Source: Amycolatopsis sp. 195334CR (GTDB lineage: Bacteria > Actinomycetota > Actinomycetes > Mycobacteriales > Pseudonocardiaceae). From it: DNA of 64,000 bases. The stretch spans positions 2,914,001 to 2,978,000 of the forward strand of contig NZ_JAFJMJ010000002.1 of NCBI RefSeq assembly GCF_017309385.1. Direction: 5' to 3'. This document shows, one piece after another, positions 41,698-53,000 of this stretch. The notes under the pieces are model-generated. The model had not been told where the DNA came from and made no database searches. It was given only the letters and a program-made list of their open reading frames with translations. The translations under genes and the position numbers were made by a program. Numbering within the stretch: the stretch's first letter is position 1; every line of letters begins with the position of its first letter.

Positions 41698-42327
41698 TCA
41701 GATCTTTTCCAGCGCCAGCCGGAGACCGAGGGCGATGAGCACGGTGCCGGTCACCCGTTCGAGATTGCGCCGCACCCGCTCGCGGGTGAAGAACTTCCGC
41801 GCCATGCCGACGAAAACCGCGATCAGCATGAACCACCCGCCGTCGATGAGCACCTGCAGCGCGGCCAGCGGCAGCGTGGTCAGCAGCACGTCGGAGCCGG
41901 GCGGGACGAACTGTGGGTAGAAGGCGAACATGAACACCGCGACCTTGGGGTTGACCAGATTGGTCAGCAGTCCCGAAAGCGCGGCGCGGCGCCAGTTCTG
42001 CCGGACCGCGGCCTCGTCCACCGGCAGTTCCGCGGCGGGGTGCCGGGAGGCCAGCCAGGCCTGCACCCCGAGCACCACCAGCACGACGGCACCGGCGACG
42101 CGGAGCACGGTGTACGCGGCCTCGCTCGCGGCGACCAGCGCGGCCACGCCCGCCGCGGCGGCCACCGCCCAGGCGAGCAGGCCGGCTTCGATGCCGAGCA
42201 CCACGGGCAGCGCCGAGCGCGCACCGCCGAGCGCCGCCCGCCGGATCACCAGTGCCGTGGTGGGACCGGGCACCATCGCGCCCAGGGTCACCGCGAGCAC
42301 GAAACCACCGAGATTCGACCAAGTCAT
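41698..42327 (-). CDS. LysE/RhtB-family amino-acid exporter
   Basis: A 209-residue membrane protein with about six helices. The N-terminal LGAMVPGPTTALVIRRAALG is the LysE/RhtB signature, and LSGLLTNLVNPKVAVFMFAF follows as usual. The family exports amino acids or their derivatives. It is the only minus-strand gene inside the right arm, convergent with the P450-A-PCP gene (4-base gap) and divergent from the chorismate mutase operon. It may relieve the cell of an unusual or accumulated amino acid made by the pathway, or be an unrelated passenger. Confidence 0.88.
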   Translation of the reverse strand: MTWSNLGGFVLAVTLGAMVPGPTTALVIRRAALGGARSALPVVLGIEAGLLAWAVAAAAGVAALVAASEAAYTVLRVAGAVVLVVLGVQAWLASRHPAAELPVDEAAVRQNWRRAALSGLLTNLVNPKVAVFMFAFYPQFVPPGSDVLLTTLPLAALQVLIDGGWFMLIAVFVGMARKFFTRERVRRNLERVTGTVLIALGLRLALEKI

Positions 42328-42398
42328 GCGCGCAGTATCGCACAACACGACCGGGCGAATCTTGGCCGGGGAACCAGCAGGCCGGAACTGACCGGAAT

Positions 42399-42430
42399 GC
42401 GCCGAAATCGTCGGAACGCTGCTTCGGCGC
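42399..42430 (+). other. Stem-loop in the leader of the chorismate mutase operon
   Basis: GCGCCGAA (42399-42406) and TTCGGCGC (42423-42430) form a perfect eight-base stem with a 16-base loop, followed by GCCCTTTT. It lies 30 bases before the chorismate mutase ATG, where it could act as an attenuator or processing site. No leader peptide rich in aromatic codons is visible. Confidence 0.35.
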
Positions 42431-42459
42431 GCCCTTTTCCAGAGCAACGGACGGGATCA

Positions 42460-42810
42460 ATGCAAGCGCACGACACAGCGCCCGTGACCGGGCACAACTC
42501 TTGCCCGCCAAGCGAAAGCGAGCGGGTGCTCACGCCGGCGGAGCAGGTCGTCCAGACCACCCGCGGCCGGATAGACGAAATCGACGACCAGATCATCGGC
42601 CTGATCGAGCAACGCCGGAAACTGTCCACCGAAATCCAGTCCGCGCGGCTCGGCGCGGGCGGAACGAAGATTTCCTACGGCCGCGAGAACGTGGTGATCG
42701 GCCGTTATTCCCGGGAACTGGGCAAACCGGGCAGGGTGCTCAGCCTGGCCATTCTGGAAGTGTGCCGCGGCGCGCTGGACAGGGCGGCGCGCCGCCCGTC
42801 GGACAGCTGA
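42460..42810 (+). CDS. Chorismate mutase type II (AroQ-like)
   Basis: A 116-residue helical protein. After about 30 unstructured residues, TRGRIDEIDDQIIGLIEQRRKLSTEIQSAR matches helix 1 of AroQ chorismate mutases, including the active-site Arg and Lys; helix 3 ends with LSLAILEVCRGALDRAARR. It converts chorismate to prephenate, the precursor of Phe and Tyr. A private copy, first in the operon with the synthetase and isonitrile synthase, suggests the product contains a Phe-, Tyr- or prephenate-derived unit. The ATG follows ACGGGAT; the MFS gene starts 3 bases after its stop. Confidence 0.88.
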   Translation: MQAHDTAPVTGHNSCPPSESERVLTPAEQVVQTTRGRIDEIDDQIIGLIEQRRKLSTEIQSARLGAGGTKISYGRENVVIGRYSRELGKPGRVLSLAILEVCRGALDRAARRPSDS

Positions 42811-42813
42811 TCG

Positions 42814-44052
42814 ATGACCGAACTGCGGCGGTTCCAGGTGCTGGTGGCCGGTGCCACGGTGTCCAACTTCGGCGGTTACCTGAACATGGTGGCGCTGAAC
42901 CTGTTCGTGCTGGAGCGCACCGGCAGCGCGGTGAGCATGGGCCTGTTCATGACGCTCCGGCTCGCCGCCGGGTTCGCCGCCGGGCTGGCCGGTGGCACGG
43001 TGGCCGCCCGGCTGCCGCGCAAGCCGGTGCTGATCGCCTGCGACCTCGGCCAGGCGGCGGCGTTGCTCGCGCTGGTCGCGGCGACCGCGGGCGGCGGGGA
43101 CTCCGGGCTGGTGCTGCTGCCGGTGGTGGCGGTGGCCACCGGGCTGCTCGGCAACACCACGGTGGTGCTGTTGCGCAGCAGCGTGCCGGACCTGGTCGGC
43201 GCGGCGAACCGGATGCGGGCCAACGGCATGCTGGTGACCGGCCGCGCGATCGCGATGACCGCGGGCTTCGCCACCGGCGGGGTGCTCGTGGCCGCGCTGG
43301 GCTACCACGCCGCGTTCGTGATCGACGCGGTCACCTTCGGCGTGTCCGCCGCGACCGTCGCGGTGCTGGCGCTGGCGTTCCCCGCGCCGTCGAAGGCGAC
43401 CGCGCCGCGGGCGGGCGCACCGGTCCGCCGGTGGGCGCGGGTGGCCGGACTGGCGGCCGTGCCGCCGGTGCTGGCCATTCTCGGCATCCGGGCCTTGGAC
43501 GCGTTCGGGTCCGCCTCGCACAACGTGGGGGTGCCGGTGTTCGCCTCGCAGGTGATGCCGGCGAATCCGGCGACGTTGGCCGGCTGGTTCCTGGCCACCT
43601 GGGCGGTCGGACTGCTCGGCGCGCACCAGGTGGTGCAGCGCCTGCACCGGGACCGCGAGTCCCGGCACGACGAGCGCGCGTTCGCCGCGGGCACCTGCGC
43701 CATGTCCGCGGCGTTCGTGCTCGCCTTCGCCCTGCCGTGGCCGTGGTTGCTGGTCACCGCGCTCGTCGCCGGGATCGCCGACGGCTACACCGAGATCACC
43801 TACACCACCCGGCTGCAGGCCGAACCCGATCCGGACCGCGCTCACTACTTCGGCTTCGCCGCGGTCGCGGAGAACGTCGGCCTCGGCGCCGGGCTGCTGG
43901 CCGCGGCGGCGCTGACCGGGCTCTGGCCGGTGGTCGCGGTGGCCGGGCTGATGCACGGCCTGGTGCTCGTCGTGGCGATCGCCTGCGTCGCGGCCGGGGT
44001 GCTGGGCAAACGCGGGCGCACCGAAGCCGCCGACGCCGTGGGAGAACGCTGA
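42814..44052 (+). CDS. MFS transporter 2 of the cluster
   Basis: A 412-residue MFS protein of the enterobactin-exporter-like (EntS) type. TVSNFGGYLNMVALNLFVLE and MTLRLAAGFAAGLAGGTVAAR are characteristic first helices, and GYTEITYTTRLQ lies near helix 10. It has twelve predicted helices. The gene starts 3 bases after chorismate mutase and ends one base before the synthetase GTG, so it is translated with the biosynthetic genes. The likely role is export of the product; such exporters often give self-resistance. Confidence 0.87.
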   Translation: MTELRRFQVLVAGATVSNFGGYLNMVALNLFVLERTGSAVSMGLFMTLRLAAGFAAGLAGGTVAARLPRKPVLIACDLGQAAALLALVAATAGGGDSGLVLLPVVAVATGLLGNTTVVLLRSSVPDLVGAANRMRANGMLVTGRAIAMTAGFATGGVLVAALGYHAAFVIDAVTFGVSAATVAVLALAFPAPSKATAPRAGAPVRRWARVAGLAAVPPVLAILGIRALDAFGSASHNVGVPVFASQVMPANPATLAGWFLATWAVGLLGAHQVVQRLHRDRESRHDERAFAAGTCAMSAAFVLAFALPWPWLLVTALVAGIADGYTEITYTTRLQAEPDPDRAHYFGFAAVAENVGLGAGLLAAAALTGLWPVVAVAGLMHGLVLVVAIACVAAGVLGKRGRTEAADAVGER

Positions 44053-44053
44053 C

Positions 44054-47000
44054 GTGGACCTGATGACCGAGTTGCTGGCGCATCCGCTGGTGCACGACGC
44101 CGCGCTGGAGGACCGGCCCCGGCCGGACGGCGGCGCGGGCCGGGTGCTGCACGTGGTGCCCGCGCCCGGGGTCGACCCGGCCGAGACGCGGCGGGCGGCC
44201 GCCGGTCTCGCGCTGTCACCCGGCAGCCCGCTGCTGATCAGCGTGCTGAGCCGGATTCCCCGTGACCACAACGGAAAGCCGGACACGGTGAAGCTCGCCG
44301 CGCTGCCGATCGCGATGTCGGCGGGCGCGCCGGTGCCCGCCGAACCGCCGGTGGCCCTTCCGCCCGCCGAAGCCGCACCGCCGGAGCAGCCGGTCGATCG
44401 GCACGCGCCGTCCTCCCACGTCCGCACCGGCGCACCCCTGGTCGAACCGGGTGACCCGGCGACCGTGCGCGAGGCGATGCTCCGTGCCGCCGAACGGTGG
44501 CCGGAGCGCGGCGTGACCGTCGTCGACGACCGGGGGACGCGGCTGGTCACCTTCCCCGAACTGCTCCGCCGTGCCCGGTGCGCGCTGAGCGGGCTGCGCA
44601 CCGCGGGCATCGAGCCCGGCGACGCGGTGATCCTGCACTGCGACGATCTGGAACAGCATTTCGTCGCGTTGTGGGCCTGCCTGCTCGGCGGTTTCCACGC
44701 GGTGGCGGTGGCCCCGGCCGCGGACTACGGCGAACGCAACCCGGTGCTGGACAAGTTCGAGCACGCCTGGCGCGCGCTCGGTGAACCGGTGGTGCTCTCC
44801 GGCGGCGGACTCGCTCCGGCACTGCGGGACTTCGCCGCCCGGCACGGTTTCGGCGGTGTCGTGGTGCTCGACGTCGCCGGGTGCGAAGGCGGCGAACCGG
44901 CCGAACTCGGCCCGGCGCCGGCCCCGGAGGACGTGGCGATCCTGCAGCTGTCCTCCGGCAGCACCGGAGTGGCCAAGGTGATCCCGCTGACCCATCGCGG
45001 CATCGTGCGCTACGGCCAGGACGCCAGGGCGGCCAGCCGGATGCGCACCGGCGACGTTTTTGCCAACTGGCTGCCGCTGGACCACGTCGGCGGCGTGGTG
45101 ATGTACCACCTCGGCCCGCTCGTGCTCGGCTGCGGCACCGTGCACACGCCGACCGCGCGGGTGCTGGCCGAGCCGCTGCGCTGGCTCGACCTGCTCCACG
45201 AGCACCGCGCCCAGCATTCGTGGGCGCCGAACTTCGGCTTCCGCCTGCTGGCCGACGCACTGGCCGGGCACGAGGGCGGGCGGTGGGACCTCAGCGCGGT
45301 CCGCACCCTCACCGACGCCGGGGAGCAGTGCACCGGGCCGGTGCTGGACGCGTTCCTGCGCGCGGTGACCCCGTTCGGCCTCGACCCGGGCGCGCTGGTG
45401 CTGGCCTGGGGCATGGCCGAGACGTGCACCGCGCTGACCTTCGAGTGGTACGGCCGGGACGCGGTGCAGCACGTCCGCGACGCCCGGCCGGGGGTGGTGC
45501 TGCACCTGGCCGAGCGCCCCGGCCCCGGCACCACGACCTTTCTCAGCATGGGCGCACCGGCCCCCGGCAACGAGATCCGGATCGCCGGGCCCGACGGCGC
45601 CACCCTGCCCGAACTGCGGATCGGCAGGCTGCTGGTGCGCTCGGACCGGGTGCTGCCGGGGTATCGCGACAATCCGGCGGCCGACGAGGCGGCCTTCCCC
45701 GGCGACGGCTGGTTCGACACCGGGGACCTCGGTTTTGTCGTCGGCGGCAAGCTGACCATCACCGGGCGGGCCAAGGAAATCCTGATCGTCAACGGCGTGC
45801 ACCACTTCTGCCACGAGATCGAAGCGCTGGCCGGGACGGCGACCGGGGTGCGTGCCGGGCTGGTGGCGGCCTTCGGCGTCCCGGCCGCCAGCGGTACCGA
45901 ACGTCCCGCGCTGGTCTACGTACCCGACGGCACGGCGAACGCGGCGACCGGCGACGAGATCCGGGGGCTGCTGGCCACCCGCCTCGGCCTGACCGCCCCC
46001 CTGCTGGTGCCGATCCCCGAGTCCGCCTTCGAACGCACCACCAGCGGCAAGATCCGGCGCGCCGAGATGCGGGCCCGCCTGCTGGCCGGCGCCTACGGGA
46101 CCACGCCGGCCGCACCGCCGTCGTACGCTCACCGTCCGGAATGGACACCTCGCGCGTTCACCCGCGGCAGCTCCGGCGCGGTGCTGGCGATCGCCGACGG
46201 CCGCGGCCTGGTGGACCGGCTGGCCGGGCTGCGCGCCGGGATCACCGTGCTCCGCCCGGGAGAGCCGCTTCCGGCTGCCCCACCGCCGACCGTGCTGCTC
46301 GCTCCCTCCACTGTGGACGAAGAGGTGCCACAGGCGCTCGACCTGTTCCGCGCGCTCGCCGCGGCCGGGTGGACGGGCACGCTGGTGGTGGTCACGGCCG
46401 GGGTCTTCCGGATCACCGGTGCCGAAGCGCCCGGCTGGCCCGCCGCGCTGCTCGCCGGGCTCGCCGACGGCTTCGCGGCCGATCGGACCGGCGTCCGCGC
46501 GTGGCAGCTCGACCTGGCCGGTACCGATCTCGACGTGGACGCCGGGCGCGTGGCCGAGGCACTCACCTGGCAGCATTCGGAGCCCGTGGTCGCCTGGCGC
46601 GGTGACCTTCCCGTCACCCGGGTACTGGTCCCCGTCGCGCTGACCGGGACCGGGCCGGGCATCGAGCCGGGCAGCCGCTGGCTGGTCACCGGCGGGCACG
46701 GCGGACTCGGCCGCGTGGTGGTGGACGACCTGCGCCGGTCCGGGGTGCAGCTGCTCGTCACCGGCCGCTCCCCCGCACCGCCCGAACTCCGCGACGTGCG
46801 CTCCGCCGTCGTCGATGTCCGTGACCTCGACGCACTGGAAACCGCGGTCGCCGCCGCCGAGCGCGACTGGGGCGCACCGCTGGACGGCGTGCTCCACCTC
46901 GCCGGGAGCTTCGACTCGGCGCCCGTCACCGAGCTGACCGCTGAGGCCTTCGACGCCGCGACCGGCGCGAAGGTGGCCGGAGCGCGCAACGCCGCCGAGC

Positions 47001-50000
47001 TGCACCGGGCCCGGCCGGGCAGCAGGCTGGTGCTCGTTTCCTCGCTGCTGGCACGATTCCCGGCCGCCTCGACCGGTGCGTACATCGCGGCGAACCGGTT
47101 CGCCGAAGCGCTCGCCGACCACGTCGGCGCGCACTGCCTGGTCTGGCCGGTGGTGCGCGACACCGGTGTCAGCGCGGGAGACGCCGCCCTCGACCGGGTG
47201 CACCGGCGGCGCATGCGCTCGGTGAACCGCGAAGACGTGCCCACGTTGACCACCGCGGCCCTGCGCCTCCCACCGGGCCCGGTGCTGTTCGGCGTCGACC
47301 ACGGCGCACCGCTCGCGCGGCAGGCGGCGGATCCGCCGTGGGCACTGGAAACCGTGGCAGGCCGGGAAACCGACGCCTACGGAGTTCCGCTCCCGCCACC
47401 CGCCGAGACCGCGGCCCCGGCGCCCGTCCGGGTCGGGCGGGACTCGCTCGGGCCGGCCCGCCAGGTGCGCGAGGCCCTGCGCGAGGTGCTGCCCGGCGGC
47501 ATCGATCCGGTCACTCCGTTCCACGAAGCCGGGCTCGGCTCGGTGGAACTGGTGCGGCTGCACGACCGACTGCGGCGGGCACTCGGCCGCGACCTGCCGC
47601 TGACCGCGTTGTTCGAGCACGCGTCGGAGGCCGCGCTGGTGCGCTACCTGGCCGGCAGCACGAACGGCCACCACGCCCCGGCGGCCGCGGTTCGCCCGGC
47701 CGGCGGCCGGATCGCGGTGATCGGCATGGCCGCGCGCTTCCCCGGTGCGTCCACACTGGACCAGTACTGGGCGAACCTGGTCGCCGGGCGGATCAGCCTG
47801 CGCCGCTTCTCCCGGCACGAGCTGCTCGCCGCCGGACTGCCCGCCGCACTGGTGGACGACCCCGACTACGTGCCGGTCAGCGGCGCGCTCGACGACATCG
47901 CCGGTTTCGACGCGGAGCTGTTCGGGCTCAGCCCGCGCGAAGCGGCGCTGACCGATCCGCAGCAACGGCTCTTCCTCCAGGTCTGCCACGAAGCGCTGGA
48001 GCACGGCGGTTACGGGCGCAGCGAGGACGTGGCCGTCTACGCGGGCGGCGGCATGTCGCTGTACAGCCTGCGCAACTACCTGATGGAGCGGTTGGCCGAC
48101 GTCGACCCCGGTGATCAGCTCGCCGCGCTGCAGGTGACGATCGGCAACCAGCCGGACTTCCTGGCCACGCGGGTGGCCTACCGGCTCGGCCTGACCGGAC
48201 CGGCGATGAGCGTGCAGACCGCCTGCTCGACCTCGCTGGTCGCGGTGCACCTGGCGGCCCGGTCGCTGCTGGCCGGGGAAACCGGGCTGGCGCTGGCCGG
48301 AGCCGCCGCCGTGCACGTGCCGCAGGCCTGCGGGTACCGCTACCAGGAGGGATCGATCCTCTCGCGCACCGGTGCCTGCCGGGCCTTCGACGCCGCCGCG
48401 GACGGCACCGTCGGCGGCAACGGCGTCGCCGCGGTGCTGCTGAAGCGGCTCGAAGACGCGCTGGCGGACGGTGACACCGTGCACGCGGTGCTGCTGGGCT
48501 CGGCGGTCAACAACGACGGCGCCGCCAAGGCCGGGTACACCGCGCCGGGCGTGGCCGGGCAGACCGCGGTGATCCGGCAGGCGCTGGCCGCCGCCGGGGT
48601 GCCGGCGGACTCGATCGGATACCTGGAGGCGCACGGCACCGGGACCGCGATCGGCGACCCGATCGAACTCCGCGCGGTGCGGGCGGTGTTCGGCGAGCGG
48701 CCGCACCCGCTGGTGGTCGGCGCGGTGAAACCGAACATCGGGCACCTGGACAGCTGCGCCGGGATGGCCGGGTTGATCAAGACCGTGCTGGCGTTGCGGC
48801 ACGGACACATCCCGGCGCTGGCCGGACTGGACGAGCCCAATCCCGAACTCGGGCCGATCGGCGACACGATCCGGCTGGCCTCGGGAGAGCCGTGGCCGGT
48901 GCCGGGTCCGCGTCGCGCCGGGGTGAGCGCACTGGGTGTGGGCGGCACGAACGCCCACGTGGTGCTCGAACAGCCACCGGCTCCCGTCGCGGTGGCGGAA
49001 AGCACTGGGCCGTATGTGATCCCGCTGACCGCCCGGACCTCGGAGGCGCTGCGGGAGCTGGCCGGGCGGCTCGCCGATCGCCTCGCCGACGCGGACCCGC
49101 CCCGCGCCGAGGACGTCCTGCGGACGCTGGGATCCGGGCGGCGACTGCGGCCGGCCCGGTTGGTGGTGCGGGCCGAGACCGCGGCCGGGGCGGCCGTCGC
49201 GTTGCGCCGGGGTGACGGCGTGCGGGGCGTGGCGCGGCCCGGTCCGGTGGTTTTCGCCTTCTCCGGTCAGGGGTCCGGAAGTGCCGGGGTACCCGGGTGG
49301 CTGCGGTCGGACCCGGCCGCGGCCGAGGTGCTCGACCGGTGTGCCGTTCGGCATCGGCGCACCTGGGGCCGGGAGTTGTTCCCCGACGGGGCGCACACGG
49401 TGGCGACCCTGCTGCCCGCGCTGACCGCGATCCAGCTGGCGCAGGCGGCCGCGCTGGCCGCGGTGGGCGTGCACCCGGACGTGGTGATCGGCCACAGCGC
49501 CGGGGAGTACGCGGCGCTGCACGTGGCCGGTGCGCTGTCCGAAGTGGACGTCATGCAGCTTTCCGCGGTGCGGGGCGGGCTGCTGGAGAACGAGGTCGCC
49601 GAGGGCGGGATGCTGGCGGTCGGTGATCCGGCCGCGGCGAACCGGGTCGTCTCGGCGGTTCCGGAGCTGTCCGTGGCCGTCCACAATGGACCGGATCAGG
49701 TGGTGCTGGCCGGGCCGCCGGACGCGGTGGCCTCGGCGGCGCGGCTGCTGGCCGAGGACGAGGTGTGGGTCCGGCGCCTGAACGTGCGCCGCGCGTTCCA
49801 CACCGGCGCGGTCGACCCGGTGCTCGACGAACTGACGCGGCACGCGGCGGCGGTCGAATGGCACCCGCTGCGGCTGCCGTTGCTCGACGGTGCCGGTGCC
49901 GTCCGGCACGAACCCGGTGCCCGGCTCGGGGCCGGCCACCTGCGGTCGCACACGCGCGCCCCCGCCCGGTACGGGCCGGGGATCGACGCGCTGGTCGCGG

Positions 50001-53000
50001 CCGGGTGCACCACCTTCGCCGAACTCGGGCCGGACACCGGCCTGTGCGCGCTCGGCAGGCAGTGGCCGGGTACCGCCTGGCTGCCCGCCGCCCGGCCCGA
50101 GGTCGTGGATCGCCTGTTCTGCCAGGGCGCCGCGATCGAGTGGGGGCCGGGTGGCAGGCGGGTGCCGCTGCCCACCTACCCGTTCCAGCTGTCCCGCCAT
50201 TGGGCCGGTCCCGCAGGAGGTACCCCGCAGATGCCCGCCGACGACACCCTCGAGCAGATCCGCGAGATCCTGGCCAGGCACCTCGGCGAGGACCCGGCGC
50301 GCCTGCGGCCCGAGGCCTCCCTGCTCGACCTCGGGGCCGACTCGCTGCTGATGATCACCATGCTGCGGGAGCTGGAAACCCGGTTCTCGGTCCGCATCCC
50401 GATGCGGAAGCTCTTCGAGGAACTGGACACCCCGGCCGCCCTCGCCGCCGAGATCGCCGAGCGGCGCCCCGCCCCACCCGCGGCACCCACCGCCGTCCCC
50501 GCCGCCGCACCAGTCTCAGCCCCCGCAGCCGACCCCGCCGCGGCGCCAGTTTCAGCCCCCGTCGCCGCACCAGCCTCAGCCCCCGCCGCGGCACCAGCCT
50601 CAGCTCCCGCCGCCGCACCCACCCCAGCTCCGGCGGCGATCCCGGCTCCGGCAGCGGTCCCAGCCCCGGTGGCGGTCCCGGCTCCGGCGGCTACCTCGGC
50701 CCCCACGCCCGCCACCGCGACGGCACCCGTGCCAGTTCCGGCCCCCGCACCCACGTCGGCACCAGCGGCACCGGCGGCCTCCCAGTCACCCGCGGGCCTC
50801 GACGAGCTGGTCAGGAACCAGCTCGCGCTCGTGGACCGGTTCACCAGCCTGATGTCCGAGCAGCTCACCGCGTTCTCCGGCCACACCCCCGCCCCAGTAC
50901 TCGAACCACAGGTCGCTCCCCTGCCGGCGGCCGAACCGCCCCGGCAACTGGGGCCCCGCGCCGAAGTCGCGGGTACCGGCATGGCCACCGGCCGCCTGAA
51001 CCCCGGCCAGCAGCGCCACTTCGACGACCTCGTCGAGCGGTACACCCGTCGCACGGCCAAGTCCAAGGAACTGGCCCAGCGTCACCGCGCTCGTCTCGCC
51101 GACAGCCGCGCCATCGTCGGCTTCCGGCGCGCCACCAAGGAACTGCTCTACCCCATCACCGCGCGCCAGGCCGCCGGCGCGCACCTCGAGGACATCGACG
51201 GCAACACCTACGTCGACATCACCATGGGCTTCGGCACCCTGCTCTTCGGCCACGACCCCGCCTTCCTCACCGAAGCCGTCCGCGCGCACCTCGACAACGG
51301 CCTCCGCATGGGCCCGCGCGGTGAGGACGCCGGAGAGGCCGCCGCGCTGCTGTGCGAGCTGACCGGCACCGACCGCGCGGCCTTCGCCAACTCCGGCACC
51401 GAGGCCAACGCCGCCGCGTTCCGGCTGGCCCGCGCGCACACCGGACGCGACCTGATCGTGCTCTTCGAGGGCTCCTACCACGGCCATTCCGACCCGGTGC
51501 TCGCCCGCTCGGTCCGCGACAACGGCGGCCTGCGCACCGTCCCGGTGTCCAGCGGGGTCCCCGCCGCGGCGGTGGCGGACACGCTCGTGCTGCCCTACGG
51601 CGAGCCGTCCTCCCTCGACGAGATCGTCCGTCACGCCGACCGGATCGCCGCGGTCGTCGTCGAACCGGTACCGAGCCGCTTCCCGCTGCGCCGTCCGGTG
51701 GAATTCGTCGGCAACCTGCGAGAACTGTGCGACCGGCACGGCATGGTGCTGCTGTTCGACGAGATGCTCACCGGCTTCCGCCCGCACCCGCGCGGCGCGC
51801 AGGACCTGTTCGGCGTGCGCCCCGACCTGGCCACCTACGGCAAGGTCATCGGCGGCGGCTACCCGATCGGCGCCATCGCCGGCCGCGCCGACCTGCTGGA
51901 CCTGGTCGACGGCGGTTTCTGGCGTTACGGCGACGACAGCGTGCCCGAGCGCGAGACCACCTTCTTCGGCGGTACCTACATCCAGCACCCGCTGTCCATG
52001 GTCGCCGCCAGGGCGGTGCTCGGCAGGCTCCGCGCGGCCGGGCCCGGCCTGCAGGCGGACCTCAACGCCCGCACCGACCGGCTCGCCGCGACGCTCAACT
52101 CCTTCGCCGAGGAGTACGAGTTCCCGGTGCGCGTGGAGCACTTCGGTTCGCTGTTCCGCTTCGCCCACCGCGGCAACCTCGACCTGCTGTTCACCCACCT
52201 GATGCTGGAGGGGGTGCACGTCTGGGAGTGGCGGAACTTCTTCCTCTCCACCGCCCACACCGACGCCGACGTCGACCACGTGCTCGACGCCGTCCGCAAC
52301 TCGCTGCACGACCTCCGCGAAGGCGGCTTCCTGCCCGGCCCCGCGACACCGCCGAAGGCCGTGCGCGCACAACCACCGGCGCCGCGACCGGCCGCCAGGG
52401 CGGAAACCGTGCCCGCGCCGGAAATCGGCCGCACCACGCCGGACTTCAGCCTGTACTTCTTCGGCGACTACCCCCGCGACACCCCCGGCGAGAAGTACCG
52501 CACGGTGCTCGAAGCGACCGAGTTCGCCGACCGGCACGGGCTGCACGCGGTCTGGCTGCCCGAACGGCACTTCGACTCCTTCGGCGGCATCTTCCCGAAC
52601 CCGTCGGTGCTGGCCGCCGCGCTGGCCGGGCGGACCAGCCGCGTCCGCCTCAACGCGGGCTGCGCCGTGCTGCCGCTGCACGACCCGATCCGGGTGGCCG
52701 AGGAGTGGTCCGTGGTGGACAACCTCTCCGGCGGCCGGATCGGCCTCGGCTGCGCGAGCGGCTGGCACGCCAAGGACTTCGTGCTCGCCCCGGACAACTA
52801 CGAACGGCACCGCGAGGTGCTCTACGAGAGCATCGACACCATCCGGACGCTGTGGCGCGGCGACCCGGTGACCCGCCGCGCGGGCAACGGTGAACCCGCC
52901 GAGGTCCGGCTGTTCCCGCGCCCGGTCCAGGCCGAGCCCGAGTTCTTCACCGCGGTGGTCGGCAATCCCGAGAGCTACCGGCGGGCCGGGGCGGCGGGCA

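Noticed and set aside
44216..50281. A 2021-residue open frame on the minus strand opposite the megasynthase
   Set aside because: It mirrors the coding frame of the synthetase, has repetitive Arg/Gly/His composition, no domain motif and no start site. Long antisense frames are expected in high-GC coding DNA.
50463..50790. The Pro/Ala repeat as evidence of a frameshift or misassembly
   Set aside because: The frame stays open through the repeat and the aminotransferase domain continues correctly after it, as expected for a flexible linker.
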